This document shows, in pieces, positions 7,884-16,510 of a stretch of DNA of 29,675 nt. Location of the stretch: contig JBLHGN010000011.1 in NCBI GenBank assembly GCA_047616325.1, forward strand, positions 1 through 29,675. The letters run 5' to 3'. Below the pieces are notes generated by a model. That model worked only from the letters and a program-made list of their open reading frames with translations. It had not been told where the DNA came from and searched no databases. Position 1 is the first letter of the stretch. The number at the start of each line of letters is the position of its first letter. The translations under genes and the position numbers were made by a program. The DNA is from JBLHGN01 sp047616325. Lineage in GTDB: Bacteria > Pseudomonadota > Gammaproteobacteria > Pseudomonadales > Cellvibrionaceae.

Positions 7884-9280
7884 CTACGCTACCAATCATA
7901 CCTATAACCATGTGCCCGCGGCGCTCGCAGCAAGCAGGTCGGCGGCGTATTGTAGTGAACTACATCACCTTAAGCTTCAGCTTTGCAGTGCTTATCGGCC
8001 TGTGCTCATTGAGTTCAGCCGAAAAGCCCGCCATACCACTCGCGTTGTTATCGCTAGAACAAGCTATTCTGCAGGGGCAAAACGTCAGAAATAGCCTACA
8101 GAGCCAGCACCGCCTTATTGAGCGAGCGAAACTCACAACGGCGTCGATCAAGGCGCGTTACAGCACTGATGTGAGTATACAGCTGCGCGGAAACAAGGGT
8201 GAGACACGCTCAAATTCAGAGCTAAACAATGCCGATAATGGCTATCAGACCTCCAATTCAGCGACGCTCTCGCTGGCCTTGCCCTGGTGGCATAAGGCCG
8301 AACTAAAATATGACCAAAATATCTCTGAGATTGGAGAAAAACTTGCGTTAAGCCAATATAGTTCAGCAAAAAACAAGCAAGATAAAGACATCTATGTGGC
8401 TTATTTTGAAACCGTATTTAGGCACCACTTATTACAGATTCAAGAAAGTTACGTTACCACTTCTAAAACACGGTTAAATGACGCAAAAAAAGATTTTGAC
8501 TTAGGCCGAGGGTCTAAATGGCGGCTCTTGAATGAGGAGAGCAATTACTTGTCTAAGGTATCCGCTTACCAAGACGCCGAGACCGAGTTGTTTTCTGGCT
8601 TGACAAAAATATCCGCATTGACGGGTTTGCCGGTATCAGCGACAACCACGTTGACAGATACCTTGGCCTTTACTAACGAGCTAAGCGACATCGAAGCGGC
8701 TCTCGACAGTCGCCCGAATAGTAAAACCACGCTCGCTATCGAGCAGTTAGAACTGCAATTAAAGCAAAAACAACTCGAAGTAGTGAAAGTAAGAAAAACG
8801 GCATGGAGACCCAAAATAACAGTGTATGCCAGATATATAGATGAAGAACTTGATGCAACGCTAGACAATCAAGAATCCGCGCGTACTATTTTTGGCGCCA
8901 GTGTCAATGTGCCAATACCCAATAGAGGCGAGATGAAACACAGTCGCGCTGAGCTTCACCACGATATCGAAAGCTTGAAAAACGATATAAGTGTCTCAAA
9001 AAGTAGTTGGGAAAACAGTATAGGCAGAGCGCGCGGCCGTTTTCACTTATTGCAACGGCAACTGGCCACCCACCAGCAATTGATACAAAAGAAAAAAGAG
9101 GAAGTTGAAGCAGCTACACACAGCTATAAACTGGGCAGGTTAAACACGCTTGAATTACAAAATTTTGAAAATTTGCAGCTGGAATCTCAGCAAAACCACT
9201 TTGAAACCCTGCTTAATATGCACAAGACCTATGCCGAGCTGTGTGCCTTGTTAGGTCGCGCACTCATATCAGGCGGTTAA
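7880..9280 (+). CDS. TolC-family outer-membrane efflux channel
   Basis: This 466-residue protein begins at a GTG that overlaps the adaptor's stop (GTGA). A hydrophobic signal-like stretch lies at about residues 25-47 after an unusually long basic N-terminus (RRSQQAGRRR). The ATG at 7910 may therefore be the real start. The mature part is largely amphipathic helix with two repeated outer-membrane-efflux halves, each ending in a pattern such as DAKKDFDLGRGSKWRLLNEE and ATHSYKLGRLNTLELQNFE. These mark the OEP family, in which three subunits make the beta-barrel plus periplasmic tunnel. Paired with the HlyD-type adaptor, it would give a route through the outer membrane. Its placement inside a glycosyltransferase operon suggests glycan or glycolipid export rather than drug efflux, but this is inference. 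Confidence 0.85.
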   Translation: MTTLPIIPITMCPRRSQQAGRRRIVVNYITLSFSFAVLIGLCSLSSAEKPAIPLALLSLEQAILQGQNVRNSLQSQHRLIERAKLTTASIKARYSTDVSIQLRGNKGETRSNSELNNADNGYQTSNSATLSLALPWWHKAELKYDQNISEIGEKLALSQYSSAKNKQDKDIYVAYFETVFRHHLLQIQESYVTTSKTRLNDAKKDFDLGRGSKWRLLNEESNYLSKVSAYQDAETELFSGLTKISALTGLPVSATTTLTDTLAFTNELSDIEAALDSRPNSKTTLAIEQLELQLKQKQLEVVKVRKTAWRPKITVYARYIDEELDATLDNQESARTIFGASVNVPIPNRGEMKHSRAELHHDIESLKNDISVSKSSWENSIGRARGRFHLLQRQLATHQQLIQKKKEEVEAATHSYKLGRLNTLELQNFENLQLESQQNHFETLLNMHKTYAELCALLGRALISGG

Positions 9281-10410
9281 TGTCGACGACTTTTTTCTGC
9301 AATTTCCTAAAATCGCTACCCAAAGAACCTACGTGGATACCGAAAATGGCCATTGATACAACTACTAACGCAACTGACAAGCAAGAGCCGAGTCCTGCCG
9401 CGCCGTTGTTAACAAAAAAGTGGGCTGTTTTCTTCGTGAAGGCCTCTATCTCCATTGCGTTATTAACCTACATTATTTATCAGGCGGATCAAGAGAGCCT
9501 GGTCTCATATGTTAAAGGTGTACCGCTGTGGTTTGTTTTCCTCGCATGGTTGTATTACGCGATTTGCCAGTGGATTTCGGCATATCGCTGGCAAATTTTC
9601 CTCAAAGTAAAAGACATTCACGTATCGCTGAAAAAACTATTCTCGTTTTACATGGTTGGCATGTTCCTAAACAATTTTCTGCCAGGGGCGGTCGGGGGGG
9701 ATATAGTCAAAACGGCAGACCTCTACCTGCATACCAAGCAAGGAAATTATGCGATAAGCTCGGTATTTCTGGAGCGTTTTACCGGCCTGGTCGGCCTAAC
9801 GATAGTCGGGGTTTTGGCAGCGATTACCTCTATTCAGCTGACCGACTCCGTCATCGTATTGGTAGCCGTTTTAGGTACGGCCGCGTTTTTGGTCTGTGTT
9901 ACCTTGGTTCTGTGGTATGAGCCATTAATGCGCTTAGTTATTAAAGCAACCAAGCTGATTACACCCAAGAGCTTTAGCAAAAAATTCACAGATCTATTTA
10001 ATGCCTTACATAGTTACAAACAACACCCCAAGGCGATGTTGTTTGCCATCGCAACGTCTATAGTTTTGCAGTTAATGTTTGCTCTGTACTACGGGTTTTT
10101 TGCCATGCAGTTGGGTATAGATGTTGACATAAGGTACTTTATCTTATTCTTGCCGGCCATTACCTTGGTGACTATGCTGCCCCTATCCATCGGTGGTCTT
10201 GGCGTCCGCGAGGGACTCATGGTGGTTTTGTTTGCTCAGGTAGGTATTGGCGCGGCGGAAATACTGTCTATATCGCTGACAGTGCACGTGGTGAACATGG
10301 GCTTAAGTTTGTTCGGCGGCCTCATACTGGCCCTGCGTAAACCCGTGGGCGCAGATTCCAACGAGGCAAATGCTGCAGCTACACCGCCACCGGAGCAATC
10401 CAATGCTTAA
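9280..10410 (+). CDS. LPG-synthase-TM / UPF0104 (flippase-like) integral membrane protein
   Basis: This membrane protein of 376 residues has about eight hydrophobic segments. It shows the family's characteristic FLNNFLPGAVGGDIVKTADLY (about residues 126-146) and LPLSIGGLGVREGLMVVLF near the C-terminus. The family includes the membrane domain of lysylphosphatidylglycerol synthase (MprF), YbhN and proteins found beside glycosyltransferases. Moving lipids across the bilayer is known for MprF and suspected for others. Here it could flip the lipid-linked sugar made by the GT2 enzyme. ATG 9280 shares its A with the TolC gene's stop (TAATG), which favours coupling. ATG 9346 is the alternative and removes 22 residues of no recognised type. 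The tail after the last membrane segment is low-complexity and rich in Ala, Pro and Glu. Confidence 0.8.
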   Translation: MSTTFFCNFLKSLPKEPTWIPKMAIDTTTNATDKQEPSPAAPLLTKKWAVFFVKASISIALLTYIIYQADQESLVSYVKGVPLWFVFLAWLYYAICQWISAYRWQIFLKVKDIHVSLKKLFSFYMVGMFLNNFLPGAVGGDIVKTADLYLHTKQGNYAISSVFLERFTGLVGLTIVGVLAAITSIQLTDSVIVLVAVLGTAAFLVCVTLVLWYEPLMRLVIKATKLITPKSFSKKFTDLFNALHSYKQHPKAMLFAIATSIVLQLMFALYYGFFAMQLGIDVDIRYFILFLPAITLVTMLPLSIGGLGVREGLMVVLFAQVGIGAAEILSISLTVHVVNMGLSLFGGLILALRKPVGADSNEANAAATPPPEQSNA

Positions 10411-10429
10411 GCCCGCTCATTAGCTCACC

Positions 10430-11812
10430 ATGCACTTTCTCTTCCAACCTATACAGTGGGCCAGCGTAATAATGGCATGGTTGTTCAGCCTGAACCGTCA
10501 GGTGCCGGTTTTTGCCGTAAGCATACTGGCCTATATCGGCTGCCTTAGCTTTTCTTGGCTCACCCTGCCCTCTGTGGAATCAACCGTCATTAACGCCCCG
10601 GGTGTTTTAGCGATGGACATAACCAACAGTTGGATACCCATTGTTTTTCGTTTAGCGTTTGCCACCAGCTTGCCATTGGTGCTACTCGCTTGGTTTCAAG
10701 GCTATAAAACGATAGCCTTAAAAATGCTGTGGCTGTTACTCGTACTCAGTATTTTGTTTCCTTCGATACTCACTTATTGGGATCCACAGACTAAGATCGA
10801 CTTTGAGTTTCTCGATTCGTCGATGGCAAAAGTTGTCTACCAAATGGAAATGCAACACGATATACAACAAAGCGACTGGCGTATATGGCAAGACTTCTCC
10901 GCGCAATCCACTCACGCCATTAATCAAGTGCCAAGCGTTCTCACCTGGAGCCTGTCGATGCTGCTTGGCAGTAGTCTACCCGCTATCGTATCCGGCCTAC
11001 TTGGGTTTTCCGACTCATTTTTGGCCTTTTCTGCCAAGGGCTGGGTATTGAGTATAATGGGTAGTCTACTCGGTATGTTGGGCATATATTTACGGGCCGA
11101 TCCAGACAGGCTCAGCTTTCGTCAGAGCTTAAAGTTTTTTTTGAAAGCCTTTATCTGCCTGATCTTTATAAGCCAAACTCCGTCTATGGTAGCGGAATAC
11201 TACTACTCGCGCGCCGACTATTTGGCCACCATTGGCGAAAATGGCCAAGCCATTGACGCCTATGAGCAGGTAGTAAAATTTAAACCTATTTACGCCTATA
11301 ATTCCGCCTATCTTATTAAGCTCGGTCACCTATACAAGTTAAAAAACTGTCAAACCTGCCTTAATACTTACCTCTATGAGGCATTGACCAGCATCCAAAA
11401 TGGCAATTTAAGCCGTGCGCATTATTGGTTATCCCGAGCAGATAAAGAATACCCGCGAGACAAGAATATAACCTACCGACTTTCTGGCGTGCTCAACCTT
11501 ATGGCCGCAGACAGTTTTAATGCTCACCACTACAGTCAAGCGGCGCAATTATGGCGGCAGAGCCTTATGTTAACACCGACGAGTGCCTCTTCGTGGTATG
11601 GTTTATCCATCTCGGCGCTCGTATTAAAGCGCATGGATTTATCAAGCCTCTACTCACAGCAACTGTTTACACTGCAACAAAACATGGGCTTTAAATCCCT
11701 TGTCATTCCAGCTCAAATCCATTTATACAAAAGTTGGTTTTTATTTGATCAGGGCAATTACGCGGCGGCTCACGATGTTTATCGCACTTCAAAACTTCCC
11801 GAATCTTGGTAA
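10430..11812 (+). CDS. Polytopic membrane protein with C-terminal TPR-like repeats, function unknown
   Basis: I do not recognise this 460-residue protein as a named family. The first 260 residues hold about six hydrophobic segments (for example FAVSILAYIGCLSFSWL, KMLWLLLVLSILFPSIL and WVLSIMGSLLGMLGIYL). Between the third and fourth there is a loop of about 50 residues. The last 200 residues are helical with TPR spacing, clearest in YYYSRADYLATIGENGQAID and in the later QAAQLWRQSLMLTPTSASSW. Such a tail usually binds partners. Its place between the flippase-like protein and the GT-C transferase suggests an assembly or co-polymerase-like role. It starts 19 bases after the previous gene, and its last 38 bases overlap the start of the GT-C gene, so the two are likely made in fixed proportion. 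Confidence 0.7.
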   Translation: MHFLFQPIQWASVIMAWLFSLNRQVPVFAVSILAYIGCLSFSWLTLPSVESTVINAPGVLAMDITNSWIPIVFRLAFATSLPLVLLAWFQGYKTIALKMLWLLLVLSILFPSILTYWDPQTKIDFEFLDSSMAKVVYQMEMQHDIQQSDWRIWQDFSAQSTHAINQVPSVLTWSLSMLLGSSLPAIVSGLLGFSDSFLAFSAKGWVLSIMGSLLGMLGIYLRADPDRLSFRQSLKFFLKAFICLIFISQTPSMVAEYYYSRADYLATIGENGQAIDAYEQVVKFKPIYAYNSAYLIKLGHLYKLKNCQTCLNTYLYEALTSIQNGNLSRAHYWLSRADKEYPRDKNITYRLSGVLNLMAADSFNAHHYSQAAQLWRQSLMLTPTSASSWYGLSISALVLKRMDLSSLYSQQLFTLQQNMGFKSLVIPAQIHLYKSWFLFDQGNYAAAHDVYRTSKLPESW

Positions 11813-14800
11813 TAAGCGTATCGTCAACTTTCGTCTGCTTTGGCGTCTCAGTATTGCGTTGTTAATCAGCAGCCTAGTCTTTGCGGTATTTACCCACAAT
11901 TTTTTTTCACCTGTCATACAGTTAAAGAAAGCCGATGAATTGCGCCAGTGGCTTACAGTACCGACAACGACACATCGCGCTTATTTTCGCCATACATTTT
12001 CGATCGACGATGAAATCGAAAATGCCTGGTTAATGTTGGCATCGAGTGATTACCAACTGTATGTCAACGGTCACTTAGTGGGGCAGAATACCTACTTGAT
12101 TAATGCCTCGCAGGCCTTCACCAGTCGATTGCAGCAGAAATCTCAACAGATTTATAGAGCACAGCATTTAAGCATGGCGCGCTCACCGGAATTGCAAAGA
12201 AGAGCCAATAAAGAATTTCAGCTGGCACATTACTACGACCTATCGCCCTATCTGCACATCGGTGAGAATGTTATTAGTCTCGGCCTACAATCAGATCAGC
12301 AGGCTCGCTTCTCCATTTACGGGCAGGTTCAAGGTGCCTTCAATACAGCTTATATTACCGCCTTCCCCGACCAATGGAAGACCACTAGTCTGGCCAATAA
12401 AGACGCCAGTGACCGCGAATGGTACGCCACAGATTTCCACGACAATGACTGGCAGAACGCTATTTTTGGCGGCACGATCACGGACAATATTTATGCACGT
12501 GATAACGCCTCCATATGGCGGACGAGGTTTCAACCACAGGCCATGGCTCTCAGCGGACGTCCTGGGGGAGATCGCTTGCGAATGATCCTCCCAGGCTCCG
12601 TTCTATTTGATCAGCAGCCCGAAAAAACCAGCTGGTTGCGAATAAACAGTAGCCTGCCATATTCTCTGTTAATTGACGGTAAATTCATTGCCGCCGGGTC
12701 ACCCGGGAAAATATCGGCCTTTGATATCAGCCAGTTTGTTTCACGCGATGAACACCTAGTTTCGATTATTACAAAACCGAGTGCAGAAGCTAATGAAGCC
12801 AATAATTGGCTTAAAGCTGACGGCAGTATTTTAGGTAATTTTGTCCCACAGTTTGATAATTGGCAACAATTTATCGGCAAGGGACAGCACTGGCTGACGC
12901 AAAAAACGATAAAAAATAAGCACGAATGGCTTACTGTATCGCCAACATTCTATAGGGACGATGTTACCTTAAAGACCTACATCGATCAGAGTACCCAAAC
13001 GCAATACCGGTATTTTCAGTATTACAAAACAACTATGTTTATCTTTGTAATGCTAATCGGAATGCTCCTTCTCAGCGCCTATCTCCGGAGTATTAGCAGC
13101 AAACGCCAACACCCAGGATGTTGGTGGCTCATCACTGTGCTTTTTGTCACAGTGTCGGCGATTGAGTTACTGCGCTTGCGATTTATTGAAAGCGATGCCA
13201 TCTTATTTTTTCTGTCGCAGCAAGGAAAGGCCTTGTTGTGGTGCATCGTCATTGGCAGTGCCGTTGTATGGTGGTTAGCAGAGCACACAAAAAAAATAAC
13301 TCTACTCTCACCTGCAATCCGAGCGAAGATGCAAAACGATGTAGTTATCTATTTCTTGCTTTTACTGCTATTAATTATCGCGGTCTTTCTGCGAATCTCA
13401 GATATTGGTTTAGAAGACCTTCAAGCCGACGAGAACGTCAGCTGGGATGCGGCCCGTGGGATTTTACGCACGGGCTTCCCCGAAGCTGTATCTGGGGTTT
13501 TATATACCCGATCACCGCTCTACCATTATCTCCTGTCAGGCTGGTTATGGCTGTGGGGAGATAACATCATTGTTGCCCGACTGTATTCGCTAGTACCGGC
13601 ACTTGGCGTCATTATACTGTCGTTTCAGCTAATCAAATTAACCACCAAGAACAAGGTTCTGGCCTTAATTACAGCGGCGGTGTTTACCTTTGATAGTTGG
13701 GGAATTCAAATTTCCCATATCATACGATTTTATCAGCAGATGCAATTTTTTGGTTTGCTCGCTACCTATTTATTTATCCAGGGCTTTATTTGGCGCAAGG
13801 GCAAGTGCTACCAATACGGTTTTTTTGCTGCATGTACGGCAGGCGGATTAAGTCAAGAGGTCTTCGTCACGGTTTTCCCCGCGTACTCCATTGCTTTCAT
13901 ATTATATTACAAAAACTTTAACTGGAAAAAAGATATACATTTACTGTTTGGCTTTATTACCGCGATGGCCATCATTATTATCGATATTTACATTTTCAGT
14001 GTTACCTGTCTAACCCCTCATGTCTCGGTGGCCACCACCAGTGGCTCCATCCTACAACTGCACCTCAGTAAAGTTATGGGGTTTTTTAACACCTTTTTTA
14101 TCGGCAATAATCGCGCAAATTTACTGATGTCATTGACCTTATTGCTGGGCTTCGGATTTTGGTTGAGAAAAGGCAATAAGGTTATATTTCTCTTCTATTT
14201 ACTATTGCTGAGCACAATGACCACTGCAACGGTATTGGTTATGCAGGTCGCGGGCCGCTATCTTATTGCTGTCTATCCCTATCTGATTTTAATTACAGTA
14301 TTAACGTTTTATTATGCACCGCAATATTATGCGCGACAACTTGCCGGGCTGGAGCTTCTCTGGGGTGGCAGCGCAGAGCGCACTAGAGTGCTAGAAAAAC
14401 GCTGGACTCTGTTGGTGCGTTACATAGTTTTTACTATGCTTTTTATCCACCTGGAGGCGTGGAAAACCATTGACTCATACGGCAATCCAAGATTTCCACA
14501 GCACTTGACTGCGATGGAATATATTCAAACAAATAGGCAGGAAAATGATCGATTGATGAGTGTTCACCCCATGCCTGCCGCCATCGTTTTTCAGGGCATC
14601 GATTACTATTTGATGGACAAGGTATATTTTGACGAATTATATGTCGTGGATCGCGGTGTTATTGATCGATGGTCCGGTGGTATTCTCGTCTCCAGCGTCG
14701 ATAAGGTGAGAGAATTATTTCTCCGCCACGAGAGAGTTTGGATTGTTGTTGATGAGCTAGAGCTACGAAATCTTTCGCCTGAAATATTGGCCTTTATTTA

Positions 14801-14915
14801 CTCTGCCACAACCATTAAAAAAGAATTATTTGGCGTTGAGATATTGTTGTGGGATAAAAAGTCAGGTCTGTTGCCCATGACGATAGATCATGGTGGGGCC
14901 TACAATAGCTTCTAA
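11775..14915 (+). CDS. Large GT-C (ArnT/PMT-like) transferase with periplasmic jelly-roll domains
   Basis: The protein has about 1046 residues, roughly twice the usual ArnT size. After one membrane anchor (about residues 22-44) comes a soluble region of about 370 residues. It shows two stretches typical of galactose-binding jelly rolls as found in alpha-L-rhamnosidases and GH2 enzymes: YFRHTFSI...WLMLASSDYQLYVNGHLVG, and EWYATDFHDNDWQNA followed by IWRTRFQ. Three hydrophobic segments follow (about 425-515). The GT-C core then begins with LEDLQADENVSWDAARGIL (Asp552-Glu553, the expected catalytic pair of the first periplasmic loop) and about nine more segments. A soluble tail of about 150 residues ends the chain. 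The family moves a sugar from a polyprenyl-phosphate donor to an acceptor in the periplasm. ATG 11775 is preferred over the upstream open frame (from 11700) because the anchor begins there. Confidence 0.8.
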   Translation: MFIALQNFPNLGNKRIVNFRLLWRLSIALLISSLVFAVFTHNFFSPVIQLKKADELRQWLTVPTTTHRAYFRHTFSIDDEIENAWLMLASSDYQLYVNGHLVGQNTYLINASQAFTSRLQQKSQQIYRAQHLSMARSPELQRRANKEFQLAHYYDLSPYLHIGENVISLGLQSDQQARFSIYGQVQGAFNTAYITAFPDQWKTTSLANKDASDREWYATDFHDNDWQNAIFGGTITDNIYARDNASIWRTRFQPQAMALSGRPGGDRLRMILPGSVLFDQQPEKTSWLRINSSLPYSLLIDGKFIAAGSPGKISAFDISQFVSRDEHLVSIITKPSAEANEANNWLKADGSILGNFVPQFDNWQQFIGKGQHWLTQKTIKNKHEWLTVSPTFYRDDVTLKTYIDQSTQTQYRYFQYYKTTMFIFVMLIGMLLLSAYLRSISSKRQHPGCWWLITVLFVTVSAIELLRLRFIESDAILFFLSQQGKALLWCIVIGSAVVWWLAEHTKKITLLSPAIRAKMQNDVVIYFLLLLLLIIAVFLRISDIGLEDLQADENVSWDAARGILRTGFPEAVSGVLYTRSPLYHYLLSGWLWLWGDNIIVARLYSLVPALGVIILSFQLIKLTTKNKVLALITAAVFTFDSWGIQISHIIRFYQQMQFFGLLATYLFIQGFIWRKGKCYQYGFFAACTAGGLSQEVFVTVFPAYSIAFILYYKNFNWKKDIHLLFGFITAMAIIIIDIYIFSVTCLTPHVSVATTSGSILQLHLSKVMGFFNTFFIGNNRANLLMSLTLLLGFGFWLRKGNKVIFLFYLLLLSTMTTATVLVMQVAGRYLIAVYPYLILITVLTFYYAPQYYARQLAGLELLWGGSAERTRVLEKRWTLLVRYIVFTMLFIHLEAWKTIDSYGNPRFPQHLTAMEYIQTNRQENDRLMSVHPMPAAIVFQGIDYYLMDKVYFDELYVVDRGVIDRWSGGILVSSVDKVRELFLRHERVWIVVDELELRNLSPEILAFIYSATTIKKELFGVEILLWDKKSGLLPMTIDHGGAYNSF

Positions 14916-14967
14916 TTTATTGAGGTTTTTACAACGATAAAAGACTTAACTAATAAAAGGATGAAAA

Positions 14968-16299
14968 ATGAAACACTCAAAACTTTTGTGCTATGCAATA
15001 TCTATTTTACTGTATGGTTGTGGAGGCGTTTCACCTGGAAAGTCTTCAGCAGCGGATCCTTCAGACTCACAGAGCAATACCCCTGCAATACCGGCACAAG
15101 AGGAAAGGCTAAAGCAAAAATACGCGTCATTAGAAAAGCGCTATAAATCCGCCCATAGCCAAGGCATTGATCTGTCACGCTTAGAACCCAAGATTAGTGA
15201 AATTAAAAGTGCCAAGCGGCAAAAAAACTATCCTTACATGTCACGATTGCTCGACGAATTATCCGCTCTGCTTGATAAAAAGTTGGCAGAAACCACTTTT
15301 GCGCCAGACATTTTCAGCCCGACTCCAGGAGCAGCTTTCCAGACCGCTAGGGAAGTAAAAATTCTTTCGGCCTTAAGCGGCCGTCATTATTTTCAGGCAC
15401 TGCACAGCGTAAAGGGCAGCATGTCGATTATTGACGATGTTGGCGCAGTGGGCAGAAACAGAAAACGCTTTTCGGATGTTGCAGCGCAACGCGACGCGCT
15501 CTGGTTGATAAGACGCGGTCTTATCAACGAAGATCATCAAGCGGTAGACAAAGGTGTTCAGGCTTTTGCCTACGCGTTCAGCCATCAAACCCCAGACGGC
15601 AACTTCAAAAATGCTAAAGGCGTGGATGCTAAAACCGCTGTTGGTGTCGATGCTTTTTTTCTCTATTCCTACACTTATGCCTACCTATTACTTAAGGATA
15701 GCGAGCAGTTTCGCCAGCAGTTTCTCGCTCTAAGCCGTCACCTAGGAAAGATGAAAAAAGCCGTATTTTGGTTAAAGCTCAACACCAAGGAACTCTATCG
15801 CCAGGATCGCCATACCCCGAACCGTCTGTTATTTGATGCCATGGCCTTCTTTTTCGCCGGGAAAATCAGCTCTGTAGAAGAGTTCTCAGATGCTGGGCGG
15901 TATTTTATAGCCGAAGCACTTAAAGCCCAGCGCGACGACGGTGTTTTTCTCGAAAAAGGCGGCTACGATACCAGCTACCAGGCAGTGAACATATTAAATC
16001 TGTGTCACTTGATTTTTTACGTGGAGCAACCCGAGTTGCGCGCCACATTGCAACAATCCCTACGTAAAGCGGTTCTTTGGTTGGATACCAAAATAGACGG
16101 TGGCGGCATTGTTTCAGCAGCGGGTAATACGCGCACGGGACTGGGTCAAGAAATGCAATCTGGGAAAAAGAAAGATATAAATTATCCAGAGGTGGCGCTA
16201 AGCCTGTACTATTCTGCGTACATCCTCAGCCTACCCTCATTGGCAGAGAAGGCCGACCGGGTTGTAGCTCATGCACTGAAGGTATATGGCTTAGAATAA
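14968..16299 (+). CDS. Outer-membrane lipoprotein, probably helical (alpha/alpha-toroid-like)
   Basis: This 443-residue protein has a lipoprotein signal ending LLYGC (Cys18). Gly at position +2 should send it to the outer membrane. A coiled-coil-like charged region follows (about residues 45-100). The remainder is dominated by helices with paired spacing: RDALWLIRRGLINEDHQAVD, then AFSHQTPDGNF, DDGVFLEKGGYDTSYQAVN (around residues 325-343) and a last helical pair. This pattern recalls alpha/alpha toroids of polysaccharide lyases and unsaturated-glycan hydrolases. No known family or catalytic set could be assigned, so enzyme activity is a guess. AAGGA before the ATG is a good ribosome binding site. 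It lies 52 bases after the GT-C gene and closes the cluster. A glycan-trimming or glycan-anchoring role next to the TolC channel would fit. Confidence 0.7.
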   Translation: MKHSKLLCYAISILLYGCGGVSPGKSSAADPSDSQSNTPAIPAQEERLKQKYASLEKRYKSAHSQGIDLSRLEPKISEIKSAKRQKNYPYMSRLLDELSALLDKKLAETTFAPDIFSPTPGAAFQTAREVKILSALSGRHYFQALHSVKGSMSIIDDVGAVGRNRKRFSDVAAQRDALWLIRRGLINEDHQAVDKGVQAFAYAFSHQTPDGNFKNAKGVDAKTAVGVDAFFLYSYTYAYLLLKDSEQFRQQFLALSRHLGKMKKAVFWLKLNTKELYRQDRHTPNRLLFDAMAFFFAGKISSVEEFSDAGRYFIAEALKAQRDDGVFLEKGGYDTSYQAVNILNLCHLIFYVEQPELRATLQQSLRKAVLWLDTKIDGGGIVSAAGNTRTGLGQEMQSGKKKDINYPEVALSLYYSAYILSLPSLAEKADRVVAHALKVYGLE

Positions 16300-16510
16300 T
16301 CGGTCAAAAATAATTATCCTGACACTGGGGCGCTAGAGTCCATAGCCGTCGGGTTAAGCAAAAATTCTTTACAATCAAAAGGTTGGGAATGGCGTTTGCC
16401 GAACACAGGAGACTCTTCTCCTCTAGAATTCATAGTTCACACGGGTAGGAGCATTAGATGTGTAGGCGTTCTTTTTTGAAGCCTGGCTGAAATCAACCTA
16501 AATGGCTGTG

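Noticed and set aside
7870..8094. Second + strand frame over the start of the TolC gene
   Set aside because: It overlaps the TolC coding frame and has no signal or domain features.
16384..16480. Terminators after the lipoprotein gene (AGGAGA-CTCT-TCTCCT near 16408, GGCGTTC-T6-GAAGCC near 16465)
   Set aside because: The stems are short or bulged and lack a following T run on the relevant strand.
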